From assembly GCA_965199845.1 (NCBI GenBank), contig CBDATZ010000029.1, positions 1 through 64,000 on the forward strand: a stretch of 64,000 bases of DNA, given 5' to 3'. The notes under the pieces are model-generated. The model saw only the letters and a program-made list of their open reading frames with translations. It was not told the DNA's origin and did not search any database. This document shows, one piece after another, positions 17,840 to 27,488 of this stretch. Origin of the DNA: Ilyomonas sp965199845. Its GTDB lineage: Bacteria; Bacteroidota; Bacteroidia; Chitinophagales; Chitinophagaceae. Made by a program: the position numbers and the translations under genes. Each line of letters begins with the position of its first letter. The first letter of the stretch is position 1.

Positions 17840-18829
17840 TTAGTGAATTTTTAGCTTGCTAAGTCTGTCCAATTCCTGCTGTAAAATACCGGCTAACGCT
17901 TTTTGTTTTGCTTCCCTGTTCCTGTAAATCAAACGGTGATCCAGCACCGCTGTGGTAATGGCTTGCAGATCGTCTTCCGTTACAAAAGTTCTTCCGTTTA
18001 CCAAAGCAAAAGCCTTTAAACATTTCAAAAAAGTAATGCCGCTTCTTGTTGATCCGCCTAATACAATATCAGGATGGCGGCGCGTGCTCCAGACAATATT
18101 TCTTACTGCTGCAACCAGTTCGTCATGAATAAAAACCTGCTCGGCTTCATTCTGCAAAGACAAAATATCTGTCATGTTTAATACCTGTTGAATATGCTGC
18201 AGATTGCTTGCAATGCCTAAGTAATTTTTATAAATGTCGAGCTCTGTTGTTTCATCAACATAACCAAAATATATCTTGATATAAAAACGGTCAAGTTGCG
18301 CGGCTGGTAACGGATATGTTCCTTCCATTTCTACCGGATTTTGCGTTGCAATTGTAAAAAACAATTGTTCTAACGGATAGGTTACATCGCCCATTGTGAT
18401 TTGATTCTCCGCCATACATTCCAGCAAAGCGCTCTGCACTTTTGGTGATGCACGATTGATTTCATCGGCTAATAATACGTTGCAAAAAAGAGGTCCTTTT
18501 TTAAAAATAAATTCCTTTTGTACATCGTCAAAAATGTGCGAACCAATCAAGTCCATTGGCAATAAATCCGGCGTAAACTGGATACGCTTAAAATCGGCGC
18601 CGGCTTCTTCGTGTGAGCCTGAAATACTTTGTGCCAGCGTCTTTGCCATCACAGTTTTACCCGTGCCGGGATTGTCTTCTATCAGGATATGACCTTTAGC
18701 TAACAAAGCCGTTACAATCAGTTGTATTTGCTGGCGCTTTCCGCGTATTACCGTTTCTATATTATCAACCAGCTTTTGAATACCGGCAATCGCTGCTTCT
18801 GTTCCTGTCTGTACTTCTGTTGTCTCCAT
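17840..18829 (-). CDS. MoxR-family AAA+ ATPase
   Basis: Cytoplasmic AAA+ chaperone-like ATPase, 329 residues. Walker A is IEDNPGTGKT (about 50-59), Walker B is LLADEINRASP (about 118-128), sensor 1 is ATQNP and an arginine-finger region follows at PAAQLDRFYI; the C-terminal lid domain ends near STRSGITFLKCLKAFALVNGR and the last helices. MoxR proteins act with DUF58 and transglutaminase-like proteins, and exactly these two are encoded upstream on the same strand, so the three form a conserved cluster thought to assemble or mature envelope complexes. Its start is 5 bases from the transglutaminase stop, indicating one transcript. Confidence 0.93.
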   Translation of the reverse strand: METTEVQTGTEAAIAGIQKLVDNIETVIRGKRQQIQLIVTALLAKGHILIEDNPGTGKTVMAKTLAQSISGSHEEAGADFKRIQFTPDLLPMDLIGSHIFDDVQKEFIFKKGPLFCNVLLADEINRASPKVQSALLECMAENQITMGDVTYPLEQLFFTIATQNPVEMEGTYPLPAAQLDRFYIKIYFGYVDETTELDIYKNYLGIASNLQHIQQVLNMTDILSLQNEAEQVFIHDELVAAVRNIVWSTRRHPDIVLGGSTRSGITFLKCLKAFALVNGRTFVTEDDLQAITTAVLDHRLIYRNREAKQKALAGILQQELDRLSKLKIH

Positions 18830-18834
18830 ACATT

Positions 18835-21453
18835 TTATTTAGGCGGTGCAAAATATTGAACCGTATTGTAAATATTTAAAAACCTGTTGAATCTTGTTTT
18901 AAATGGCACATCTTCTTTTACTTTCTGAACAAAAGAAGAATAAAAATCATCCACTATTTTCTGCTCGCCCGGCGATAAGGAAGCCTTGCTGTATTTGGCT
19001 TTCTGATACACATTATTGAATGCAGAAAAGTTTGTACCGAATTGTTTATCTGTTAGCAAAGCAAATTGCTGCGGACCCAAAGTTGAACGATTATAGCCAA
19101 GCTGATTGAGATAATACGTAGCCGCTTTATACTTATTGAAAGCCGATGACTGTACATCCTGATTCTTTTTTGCCCGCCAGTTAAAGTAAACCCATATCAA
19201 ATACGGCGTCGCAAAAACAGCCAGCAAGAAAATGCCTAATCCGGCTAAAGTTGTCCACAATACATGCAACCAATCGGTTGGTTCTCCGGAAACAGATTCC
19301 TTTTTCTTTACATTCTTTTTTGCTTCGTCGGGTTCAATAATTTTTATATCATCTACCGGAATTGGGTTCGGAACTTTCTTCAAAATAGATGACATGTTAT
19401 CTTTCTCTGTTGCCTGTATATCTTTTAAAATTTCAGCGTAAGAAGCGGCTGTAATGTGCATGTTTTTCTTTATTGCACTTAGCGGAACCTGGGCCGTATC
19501 TGCCGTAACCGTTGCCCGCGATGCATCCAGCGTTACATCTAAAGGATCTGCGACGGTGTATTGTTTATCGTGATATAAAAGATTCCTGATTTTGATTTGA
19601 ATGCGCTTGGCAACGGTATCTGTTTTCACAACAATACCATCAGCAACCAAGTAAACCTGTTGCATATCAAGCGGCGGCGTTAGGTCGGGCTGCGATGCCT
19701 GTTGCGTGTTTACATCCGGAATGGTCGTATCAAAATCCATCCAGCCATAACCGGGAAAATAAACTTGTGTCCATGCGTGCGCCTGGTCTTCGTAAAACCA
19801 ATACCAGCCCGGGTTTTTACTGCTCCGGTCTATGGTTAAAAAACCGGCTGCAATACGCGATGGAATGCCCAATGCGCGAAGCATAAACAATGTAGCACCG
19901 GCATAATACGCGCAATAACCTTTGCGGTTATCGAACAAAAAATAATTGAGTTTGTTGGCAGATGGAATACCTGGAATACCCGGATTGTCTGAGTATTTAA
20001 ACAGCGGCTGACCAAACTCATCTTTACTCAAAAAATAACTGCGGATGGCGAGCATTTTATCTATCGGCGTCTTGGCATTTGCTGTTATTTGCCTGGCTAA
20101 TGCAGTGAGCCTGTTATAATCGGTATCGCGCGGCATGAAAGTATAATAATCCATAAACTGCGATTCCATACCCCGAAAATCGGTTACCTCGCGAAGCTTA
20201 TTAAAACGTTGTTCCTGGAAAGCCTGCAGCATCTGGTCGCCGGCAGGATTATAGATAAAATAAGCGCTGTTCAAATCGCTTACCCACATCTTAGCACGAT
20301 ATGCACTTTTATATTGGTCTTTATATTCCTGCGGCACACCAATCGGCTGGCAGGAAAATGCGGTTGAAGGTGCTAAATATTCGTTCGGCGACAGCAACAC
20401 TTTATAGACATCTGTTGTAATGACTTTCCGGTTTAGCGTTGCTTTTGTATTTTTAATTACGGTAGAATCTGTCTTTGTAAAATACAACGGAATACGGGAT
20501 GGATCGGGCTTGAACAAATCGTTAGCCGGCATGTGCAATGTATCCATTTCGAATGTCTGCGTAAGCGTATCAAACTTGGTATAATAATAAGCTGTGAAGT
20601 AAAGAGGATTTGGCGTTTTACCATCAGGAAAAAAGTTATCCAGCTTCGCAACAAACACCAATCGCTTGCCTTTGTTTAAACCGCCGGTTAGCTTTGTCTG
20701 GTCTTTATTACTGATAGAACCATCTTTGTTTTCCTTCGTCATGCTTTCTTTATTACCCTTCTTGTTGTAATCGGGCTGCATGCCGCCCCACTCCTTTTCT
20801 ATCGTTTTAAAATCTTTTTGAAAAACAGTAAAAACGCCCGCCAGAAGAAGAAGCAATATCACTACAAACCCAGCTATACGCTTGATAACGAACCAGCCAA
20901 AACCGGTTTCATCTTCATTCATATTGCGTATGAGTTCGGCAGTATAAATTACATACACAGCGTAAGCCAGCACAGGCGCAAAAGCAGCAATCAAAGCATT
21001 GGCTTTTATATCAGCCGTTTTACTTACCACAACCAATTGCACAATTAACAAAAACGCGCTCCATATAATAGTAAACCAACGGGCGCGGCTAAAGCCATAA
21101 CCAGCAAGCCAGCCCGTAGAAAAAAGAATGGAAAAAATGAGAAATTTTATAGACGCTAAGAATGTATCGAACTCGCCGACGACAACATTTTCTATAATGC
21201 TATATGCGATGATATAAAACAACGCCAGCACCGCCAATGTAGAAACAAACCGGAAACGATACGCATAAAAAATGGTTGACAGCGCAAGACCAGCCGTAAA
21301 GTAACAACCTTGCAATATCCAGTCGTTTTGCAGAATGGCGTAAAAGCGATTTACATCCCACAACACATAAAATGACAGCACCGCCGTTGGCAACACCAGC
21401 AACAGTAACTGTGCAAGCACTTTCTTATAACTATGAATCCGTCCGATCTTCAT
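18835..21453 (-). CDS. Membrane-anchored transglutaminase-like protein (MoxR cluster)
   Basis: 872-residue membrane protein. The N-terminal part has about six membrane helices (roughly 13-220). A periplasmic region of about 400 residues contains the transglutaminase-like core with the Cys-His-Asp triad in GYCAYYAGATLFMLRALGI, DQAHAWTQVYF and GYGWMDFDTT. A further membrane helix (near 715-740) precedes a cytoplasmic C-terminal domain rich in aromatic residues, resembling DUF4129. This order matches the TgpA-type DUF3488/transglutaminase/DUF4129 proteins encoded next to MoxR and DUF58. The family could cross-link or cleave amides; the substrate is unknown. It sits between the DUF58 and MoxR genes. 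Confidence 0.88.
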   Translation of the reverse strand: MKIGRIHSYKKVLAQLLLLVLPTAVLSFYVLWDVNRFYAILQNDWILQGCYFTAGLALSTIFYAYRFRFVSTLAVLALFYIIAYSIIENVVVGEFDTFLASIKFLIFSILFSTGWLAGYGFSRARWFTIIWSAFLLIVQLVVVSKTADIKANALIAAFAPVLAYAVYVIYTAELIRNMNEDETGFGWFVIKRIAGFVVILLLLLAGVFTVFQKDFKTIEKEWGGMQPDYNKKGNKESMTKENKDGSISNKDQTKLTGGLNKGKRLVFVAKLDNFFPDGKTPNPLYFTAYYYTKFDTLTQTFEMDTLHMPANDLFKPDPSRIPLYFTKTDSTVIKNTKATLNRKVITTDVYKVLLSPNEYLAPSTAFSCQPIGVPQEYKDQYKSAYRAKMWVSDLNSAYFIYNPAGDQMLQAFQEQRFNKLREVTDFRGMESQFMDYYTFMPRDTDYNRLTALARQITANAKTPIDKMLAIRSYFLSKDEFGQPLFKYSDNPGIPGIPSANKLNYFLFDNRKGYCAYYAGATLFMLRALGIPSRIAAGFLTIDRSSKNPGWYWFYEDQAHAWTQVYFPGYGWMDFDTTIPDVNTQQASQPDLTPPLDMQQVYLVADGIVVKTDTVAKRIQIKIRNLLYHDKQYTVADPLDVTLDASRATVTADTAQVPLSAIKKNMHITAASYAEILKDIQATEKDNMSSILKKVPNPIPVDDIKIIEPDEAKKNVKKKESVSGEPTDWLHVLWTTLAGLGIFLLAVFATPYLIWVYFNWRAKKNQDVQSSAFNKYKAATYYLNQLGYNRSTLGPQQFALLTDKQFGTNFSAFNNVYQKAKYSKASLSPGEQKIVDDFYSSFVQKVKEDVPFKTRFNRFLNIYNTVQYFAPPK

Positions 21454-21474
21454 GAATCTTTGTTATGTATTAGG

Positions 21475-21540
21475 TAGTAAGTATTAGGTAATAAGTAGGT
21501 TAATATTTTTATCTTATTACTCATCACATAATACTTACTA
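21475..21540. repeat. Nested inverted-repeat element between the DUF58 and transglutaminase genes
   Basis: TAGTAAGTATTA (21475-21486) pairs perfectly with TAATACTTACTA (21529-21540), and inside them GTAATAAG (21488-21495) pairs with CTTATTAC (21513-21520). The left arm also repeats the short unit TATTAGGTARTAAGTA. There is no T-run terminator. It looks like a small intergenic palindromic element that was inserted between two genes of the operon. Confidence 0.55.
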
Positions 21541-21543
21541 CAA

Positions 21544-22929
21544 TCAACCATCTATCACAGCCGACTTAGTATAATTATCTAAGACTGTTTTTAATTTTTT
21601 TTCGTTCTCTATTATTTTTGAACGAAGCAATGTAAAATTCCATTTGCGCTTATATTCTGTAATAGCATTTTGTTCGTTTTTGATGAACAGCCATTGCAGC
21701 AAGTCGCCAAAATGCTGATTGCCTAAACTATCAGTCAGTTTTACAAACACAAAAGAAACATCGTTTCCATATTGCTCCGCAAACTGTCTTACTTGTTCAA
21801 CGTCGCTTAATGAAGATACAATAACCATTGCTGCGTCTCTCGCGTTAATGTAAGTTTTAACGTCTTTATCAATTTGCCAATGGCTGATGCTGATGGTATG
21901 TTTTACTTGTTGCTGCGGGTCGTTGGTATTTATCATGGCAATGGGCTGGTCGGGCAAATAACGTACTTCAAATCCTTGCTGAACCAATTGCCGGTAAACG
22001 CTCCAGATAAACGTCTTATAATAATTTAAAAACGGAATTTCAATCACTTCACCCAAATCATTACCGAATGATGAATAAAACGAAGCATATAAATATACGT
22101 GCGAAGCATACGGATCGAGCACTTCGGGAATGCGAACGACAAGCTCTTTGTTTTTGGCGTAAATTTTCCAAACAATACGGCGCACATCATCGTTACCTTC
22201 AAAATTTTTATAGTTGATATGTTCGCCTTCTACACGTTTAATTTCTTCAATCCGCGTATTTGTATTTTCTGTTTTGCGTGGAAATGTTTTGATTGTTTTT
22301 GTATCTGTGTCCTGCGGTTGCGTGTAAAAACGGTTGTTGGTAACCACCGGAACAGCAATCGAAAAAAACTGGAAAAAATCTTCAAAGTAAAGAATGGCTC
22401 TTTCAATACGATACTCTTTTATCACCGGAAGTTGCCAGTTGTAAATGCCTTCAATTTTTGTTTTAACCAGCTTATTTTCCTTTTGTTCAACCAAAGAAAA
22501 TTTGTTTGAAAAATGTTCTTCATCATATTGTAACCGAATCTTAATAAATCCCAGAAAAGGTTTCAAAACCGGGTGAATTTTCAGATAAATTTCCTGTCGT
22601 TGTTTTCTTTTATGCAGACTCGTTCCTTTTGTTTCAATCAAAAACTGAATACCGTGTTTTTTCTTTTTTATCAAAAAATAAATGCAGGAAATAACAACCG
22701 TTACAAGGGCAATAATCAGAATGATTGTAACAAACCAAAATGCAATCTGTAACAGCAACGGAAAAATATCGGCGTACGCCGTATCGGGCAATGTTTCAAA
22801 CGTTCCGATCCACGCGTAACCTAAGAAACAGCAAATCACAAACAGAAAAAAATACCAGGTAAAAGGAATATAAAAAGAAAAAAGTCTGACTGGATTCGGA
22901 TGCCGGTTGTTGTTAACTCCTCCGTTCAT
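21544..22929 (-). CDS. DUF58-domain protein (MoxR cluster)
   Basis: 461-residue protein with two membrane helices near the N-terminus (about 21-40 and 58-88), then a beta-rich domain and the DUF58 signature: EGEHINYKNFEGNDDVRRIVWKIYAKNKELVVRI near residues 230-265, matching the family's GD.R.IDWK..AR pattern. The C-terminal part resembles a von Willebrand A-like fold; a clear MIDAS motif was not seen. It is the first gene of the DUF58-transglutaminase-MoxR cluster and probably serves as its membrane-bound partner for the ATPase. Confidence 0.87.
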   Translation of the reverse strand: MNGGVNNNRHPNPVRLFSFYIPFTWYFFLFVICCFLGYAWIGTFETLPDTAYADIFPLLLQIAFWFVTIILIIALVTVVISCIYFLIKKKKHGIQFLIETKGTSLHKRKQRQEIYLKIHPVLKPFLGFIKIRLQYDEEHFSNKFSLVEQKENKLVKTKIEGIYNWQLPVIKEYRIERAILYFEDFFQFFSIAVPVVTNNRFYTQPQDTDTKTIKTFPRKTENTNTRIEEIKRVEGEHINYKNFEGNDDVRRIVWKIYAKNKELVVRIPEVLDPYASHVYLYASFYSSFGNDLGEVIEIPFLNYYKTFIWSVYRQLVQQGFEVRYLPDQPIAMINTNDPQQQVKHTISISHWQIDKDVKTYINARDAAMVIVSSLSDVEQVRQFAEQYGNDVSFVFVKLTDSLGNQHFGDLLQWLFIKNEQNAITEYKRKWNFTLLRSKIIENEKKLKTVLDNYTKSAVIDG

Positions 22930-23019
22930 GGATGGAAAGATAAATCAAAGATTGTGAATGGATAATAACATCACTTCAACATGCTGCTTTTTAACTGAAA
23001 CTTTACTTTCTTTGTCGCC

Positions 23020-23919
23020 ATGCCGCAAACAATTAGCTACGAAGAATGTCCTGCCTGCCGGAGCCGCGAAATTGAGCCTGCTTTACAAGCCAAAGATTAT
23101 ACGGTAAGCGGCGAAAACTTTGCTATCTGGCAATGCAAAAATTGTACAATTCGTTTCACGCAAAATAGTCCGGCAGCAGAAAGTATTGGCAAATATTACC
23201 AGTCAAACAATTACATTTCTCATTCCGATACAAAAAAAGGAATCATCAATCAACTTTACCATTCGGTAAGGAATATTACATTAACCCAAAAAAGAAAACT
23301 GTTACAAAAAGCAACCGGATTACAACAAGGAAACTTACTTGATATCGGCGCCGGCACCGGCGCTTTTGCCAGCACAATGAAAAGCGCCGGCTGGCATATA
23401 ACTGCGTTAGAACCCGACGAAACCGCACGCAGCAACGCTAAAAAAAATTATGGTTTAGACCTTCGGCTTCCTGAAGAATTGTTTACGCAAACTTCGGAAA
23501 GTTTTGATGCGATTACGCTCTGGCATGTGTTAGAACATGTGCATGAATTGCATCGCTATTTACAAACGTTTCAGCAGGTATTAAAAAGCAACGGAAGACT
23601 AATTATCGCCGTTCCGAATTACACCAGTTTCGATGCGGATTATTATAAAGCGTTTTGGGCAGCTTACGATGTGCCCAGACATCTGTATCATTTTTCGCCG
23701 CGCAGTATGCAGTTGCTGATGCAGCAATTTGGTTTCACTGTGATTGAAATGAAGCCGATGCCGTTTGATAGTTTTTATGTAAGCATGCTCAGCGAAAAAT
23801 ATAAAAGCGGACATAACAATTATGCAAGTGCTTTTTTCACCGGAATGAAATCGAACCTACGCGCATCCGGCAAGCCGGAAAGGAGCAGTTCGGTGATTTA
23901 TATTATTCAGAAAGCATAA
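23020..23919 (+). CDS. Class I SAM-dependent methyltransferase with N-terminal zinc-ribbon
   Basis: 299-residue cytoplasmic enzyme. The N-terminus has a four-cysteine ribbon (CPACRS near 9 and CKNC near 39), followed by the Rossmann methyltransferase core: motif I LLDIGAGTGAF (about 108-118), acidic motif II ALEPDETARS, motif IV ITLWHVLEHVHE and LIIAVPNYTS. This is the Methyltransf_23 layout common in polysaccharide, lipid or antibiotic-like modification. The substrate is not deducible; the HVLEHV motif resembles UbiE/Coq5-like enzymes. It is divergent from the DUF58 gene, 90 bases apart. Confidence 0.9.
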   Translation: MPQTISYEECPACRSREIEPALQAKDYTVSGENFAIWQCKNCTIRFTQNSPAAESIGKYYQSNNYISHSDTKKGIINQLYHSVRNITLTQKRKLLQKATGLQQGNLLDIGAGTGAFASTMKSAGWHITALEPDETARSNAKKNYGLDLRLPEELFTQTSESFDAITLWHVLEHVHELHRYLQTFQQVLKSNGRLIIAVPNYTSFDADYYKAFWAAYDVPRHLYHFSPRSMQLLMQQFGFTVIEMKPMPFDSFYVSMLSEKYKSGHNNYASAFFTGMKSNLRASGKPERSSSVIYIIQKA

Positions 23920-24316
23920 AACAGTTTGGCCATCCGAATTCGGTTTGTTATGTAAGTTCTGTTCGGGCTGTACGACGTAATTTTATTGGCAGTTGAATAT
24001 TTTATTGATGAAAGCTTATCAATTCTACCTTTCTGAATTCAATATATATCATCAGAATTTTTACTAAAACGTTTGCCCATCGAAGTTTGTGCAAACGTTT
24101 GTTCTATCTGCGGACAGTGTTTGTAACGTTACCGGACACTTCGTTTAATAGCTGATTTTACACTTAAAAAACAGAATTTTTAAAAAACACCGTTCGTCCT
24201 TTTCTATCTTCCATTCATCCTCAAAAACCCTGCTTCCGCTATTAAAACCACGACTCATGCCAGTGCGTTGGTACAGCATTGCGATATACTAACCCAACAA
24301 CGCAAAACATAAAATC
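23920..24316. other. Intergenic stretch with one hairpin
   Basis: 397 bases without a convincing gene. A perfect 10-bp hairpin AAACGTTTGC/GCAAACGTTT lies at 24067-24100 with a 14-base loop and no T-run. The rest presumably holds the promoter for the two small exported-protein genes downstream. Confidence 0.5.
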
Positions 24317-24751
24317 ATGAAAAAGATAATAATCATTTCAACAATTTTTTTAGCCGCTACCATTACGGCTTTTACACCACAAAGCTGGTTTACAAAAGAG
24401 AAGCCTGTTAACAAAGAAATAAACCTGTCTATCTCGAGCAATAACAATTACTCATCGGCAGCGTACGACGAAGCCAAAGCATCTGTGCATGTCGTTATTA
24501 CAAAAGTATCCGGCAGCAAACAAACAGTAGTATTGGATAAAGTGTACGATGCCATGCAGTTAAAACAAATACCCACCAATGGCAATGCAATCTATAAGAA
24601 TGTTACCATTCCCAATGTGTTTAACGACAAAGAAAAGCTCATTATAAACTACACCATTTGTTACGATAGCCGCGGCAGTATTATACAGTTATGTAACGAC
24701 AAAATAGCTTCAGATAAAACCAACACTGAAAAAATAGAAATCAACATTTAA
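24317..24751 (+). CDS. Small exported protein of unknown function
   Basis: 144 residues with a signal peptide (MKKIIIISTIFLAATITAF). The mature part is beta-strand rich and polar, with two cysteines near the C-terminus (ICYDSRGSIIQLCND) that could form a disulfide in the periplasm. No family is recognised. It is 37 bases upstream of a lipoprotein gene, probably in one operon. Confidence 0.6.
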   Translation: MKKIIIISTIFLAATITAFTPQSWFTKEKPVNKEINLSISSNNNYSSAAYDEAKASVHVVITKVSGSKQTVVLDKVYDAMQLKQIPTNGNAIYKNVTIPNVFNDKEKLIINYTICYDSRGSIIQLCNDKIASDKTNTEKIEINI

Positions 24752-24788
24752 TATAGTTTTCCATCATCCAGGCTAACAAACAACTCAC

Positions 24789-25352
24789 ATGAAAAAGATA
24801 TTCGTACTCTTCCTCACAATTACCTCACTTTCCTGCAACATCAACAAACAAGCCTCTGTTGGCGGCTCGCAGATCGGACTCAGAAACCTGAACAGTTATT
24901 ACCTGAAAAATTCGGTTGCTTTAAACAGCAGTTACAACGGAATTGTTGTTGCTGATGCTGAAAATTTCAACGACTTGTTTTATTCTGAAAACAGGGACAA
25001 TCAAAAAATTATTACGCCGGATTTTACCGGGCAGGTTGTTGTTGCCCTGGCTTTGAATGCAGCCGAAAATAACAGGATTACATTTACGAAAGCAGAAACA
25101 AAAGACAATCGCATAAATGTATATGGCAAGGTAAAAACCGAACGAGATGAAACAGAAACTACGCCTATTGCCGTAGCTACGTTGCCAAAATGTTTAGATG
25201 CAAAAGAAGTCAATTTTTATATTGATGGTAATTTAGTAAAAACAGTAGCCGTTTCTTTCAAAAACAGGCATAATATTTTTGCCGACGCCGAAGCAAAAGA
25301 GAAGCCTTCAACCATGGGCAAACAATTAAGAAAGAAGCCAGCCATTATTTAA
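24789..25352 (+). CDS. Putative lipoprotein of unknown function
   Basis: 187 residues starting with a lipoprotein signal peptide (MKKIFVLFLTITSLSC, lipobox SLSC with Cys16). The mature protein alternates short strands and contains YNGIVVADAENFNDLFYSE and GQVVVALALNA, giving a compact soluble domain reminiscent of protease-inhibitor-like or PrcB-like lipoproteins, but similarity is too weak to name. It ends in a basic tail (KQLRKKPAII). It follows the small exported protein and is closed by a strong terminator. Confidence 0.6.
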   Translation: MKKIFVLFLTITSLSCNINKQASVGGSQIGLRNLNSYYLKNSVALNSSYNGIVVADAENFNDLFYSENRDNQKIITPDFTGQVVVALALNAAENNRITFTKAETKDNRINVYGKVKTERDETETTPIAVATLPKCLDAKEVNFYIDGNLVKTVAVSFKNRHNIFADAEAKEKPSTMGKQLRKKPAII

Positions 25353-25418
25353 AACAAGCAATCAATATATATCATTTCAACCCGGTTTTTACAAAAACCA
25401 CTCAATATAAATCCTGCA

Positions 25419-25450
25419 AACGGCGCTGATAAATCAGCGCCGTTTTTTGT
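25419..25450 (+). terminator. Rho-independent terminator after the lipoprotein gene
   Basis: Perfect 12-bp stem AACGGCGCTGAT/ATCAGCGCCGTT with a 2-base apparent loop (in practice a 4-base loop) followed by TTTTGT. Confidence 0.88.
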
Positions 25451-25512
25451 TTACCGTTTTTCTATGGAAGCGTTAACAATATACTATCAATGTTTTGCTG
25501 ACATTTACGCAC

Positions 25513-27420
25513 ATGAGACGGTTATTATTGCTCTTGTTTTGTTTTGTTGTGATACAGAATTTGTTTGCCCAGAAAAGCAACGACAAACAAATGAAAAAAG
25601 CGCAGGACGCGTATGAAGCAGCCATGCTTCAGATTCGCGATGGTTTGGTGCGCGATGCGGTGCCGCTGCTTGGTAAAGCCATTGAATACGATCCCAATTT
25701 TGCAGATGCGTATCTTTCGTTAGCCGGTGTATATGGCGAATTGAAAGATTACAACAAAGCCGTTTCGTACTACGAAAAAGCAAGAGATATTGATAGCTCC
25801 TTATTCGCTTATCTGCAGCTTTCTTATTCAATTGATTTAGCTGCGTTGGGCAGATTTGATGATGCTTTAGCTGCTGTTACCAAATATCTTTCTATACCAA
25901 AGCTGAACGAAAAAAGTATCAAGAGCGCCGAATATCGAAAAAACTGTTACCAGTTTGCCATTGATTATAAAAAGTCTCATCCGGCAGATAATTATGTATT
26001 TGCTCCGCAAAATTTAGGCGATAGCATCAACTCAAAACAATCAGAATATTATCCTTCATTTACTATAAATGATAGTTTGTTTGTATTTACGAGACGCTAT
26101 CCAAACGGGCGCGAAGATTTTATAGAAAGTGCCAAAACGCCAAATGGTTATACGCAATCGAAAGTTATAAATGGTGATATCAACATAGAACCATTTAAAG
26201 GCGCGATTAATATTTCGCAGGATGGCGAATGGCTTTTATTTGCCGGCGATTTCGGGCCAAAAGGTCTTGGCAATTTTGATTTATATATTTCCTACAGTAC
26301 GCCGCAAGGCTGGAGCGAACCTTTCAATTTAGGAAGCAATATCAATACAGAATTTTGGGAAAGTTCGCCGAGCATCAGTCCCGATAAAAGCGCTTTGTAT
26401 TTCAGCAGCAATCGCCCCGGCGGTTATGGCGGAAAAGATTTGTATGTAAGCTATCGCCAGAAAAACGGCAAATGGGGACCGGCACAGAATATGGGTGCAG
26501 ATGTAAATACAGCCGGCGATGAACTGGCGCCTTTTATACATGCTGATAATCAAACTTTATATTATACTTCGAATGGCTTGCCCGGCTACGGCGACCTGGA
26601 TATTTATATGCTTCGCAAAAACGGAACCGGCTGGAACAAACCCGAGAATTTAGGTTATCCGATCAATACAGTTGATAATGAAGGCAGTTTGTTTGTTGCC
26701 AGCGATGGTTTTACAGCTTATTATTCAAGCGACCGCGCTGATACGCGCGGCGAACTTGACTTGTATAAGTTTGATATGAAGCCTGACGTTCGTCCTGCCA
26801 AAACAATATACATCAAAGGATATGTAACCGATGCGAAAACCGGCAAAGGTTTGCCTTGTTCGGTTGAGCTGGCAAGCGACAGCAGCAAGCAAACCGTAAT
26901 GAAAGTACAGACAGATGAAACGGGTTTTTATTTTATTACGTTGCCTGTCGGCAGCAATTATACATTTACCGTAAACCGGAAAGATTATTTGCTGTACAGC
27001 GATGTGTTTGAACTTAGTAAAAAAGTGCCCGACAGTACCTATCAAAAAGACATTGCCTTACAACCCATTCAACTGAATGCGTCTGTAACGTTGAAGAACA
27101 TCCAGTTTGCTACCAACTCTTACGAGTTAGCGCCTGTAAGCACAATAGAATTGAATAAATTATTGCAATTATTAAACGATAACCCGACGGTTACTTTACA
27201 AATAAACGGACATACCGATAATTCAGGCACGCCAGCCACAAATCTTATACTTTCGGCAAATCGTGCGAAAGCCGTTACCACTTTTTTGATAAGTAAAGGT
27301 ATTGATGCCAAACGCTTAACCAGCAAAGGTTTGGGCGAAACAAAACCGGTTGCCGATAACAATATGGAAGAAGGAAAAGCTAAAAACCGGAGAACAGAAT
27401 TTGTAGTAACAGGCTTATAA
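25513..27420 (+). CDS. OmpA-family protein with TPR, beta-propeller and carboxypeptidase-regulatory domains (PorE-like layout)
   Basis: 635-residue envelope protein. Order: signal peptide ending NLFAQ, three TPR units (about 25-140; PNFADAYLSLAGVYGELKDYNKAVSYYEKA), PD40-type propeller repeats (about 180-425; SPDKSALYFSSNRPGGYGGKDLY and similar), a carboxypeptidase-D-regulatory-like domain (about 430-525) and the OmpA C-terminal peptidoglycan-binding domain (GHTDNSG near 575, AKNRRTEF near 625). This is the layout of PorE, a T9SS-associated peptidoglycan anchor, but PorE is a lipoprotein and this one has no lipobox, so it may be a paralogue. The ATG at 25513 starts the signal peptide; an upstream start at 25495 is less likely. 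Confidence 0.88.
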   Translation: MRRLLLLLFCFVVIQNLFAQKSNDKQMKKAQDAYEAAMLQIRDGLVRDAVPLLGKAIEYDPNFADAYLSLAGVYGELKDYNKAVSYYEKARDIDSSLFAYLQLSYSIDLAALGRFDDALAAVTKYLSIPKLNEKSIKSAEYRKNCYQFAIDYKKSHPADNYVFAPQNLGDSINSKQSEYYPSFTINDSLFVFTRRYPNGREDFIESAKTPNGYTQSKVINGDINIEPFKGAINISQDGEWLLFAGDFGPKGLGNFDLYISYSTPQGWSEPFNLGSNINTEFWESSPSISPDKSALYFSSNRPGGYGGKDLYVSYRQKNGKWGPAQNMGADVNTAGDELAPFIHADNQTLYYTSNGLPGYGDLDIYMLRKNGTGWNKPENLGYPINTVDNEGSLFVASDGFTAYYSSDRADTRGELDLYKFDMKPDVRPAKTIYIKGYVTDAKTGKGLPCSVELASDSSKQTVMKVQTDETGFYFITLPVGSNYTFTVNRKDYLLYSDVFELSKKVPDSTYQKDIALQPIQLNASVTLKNIQFATNSYELAPVSTIELNKLLQLLNDNPTVTLQINGHTDNSGTPATNLILSANRAKAVTTFLISKGIDAKRLTSKGLGETKPVADNNMEEGKAKNRRTEFVVTGL

Positions 27421-27438
27421 ATCAATCGTATAAAAATT

Positions 27439-27471
27439 AAAAAGCAGGTTCTGTTTGAACCTGCTTTTTTT
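27439..27471. terminator. Bidirectional terminator between the OmpA-family and DUF2911 genes
   Basis: Stem AAAAAGCAGGTT/AACCTGCTTTTT around a 7-base loop between two convergent genes; A-run on one side and T-run on the other allow use in both directions. Confidence 0.88.
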
Positions 27472-27488
27472 AATATAAGAGAGATGAT

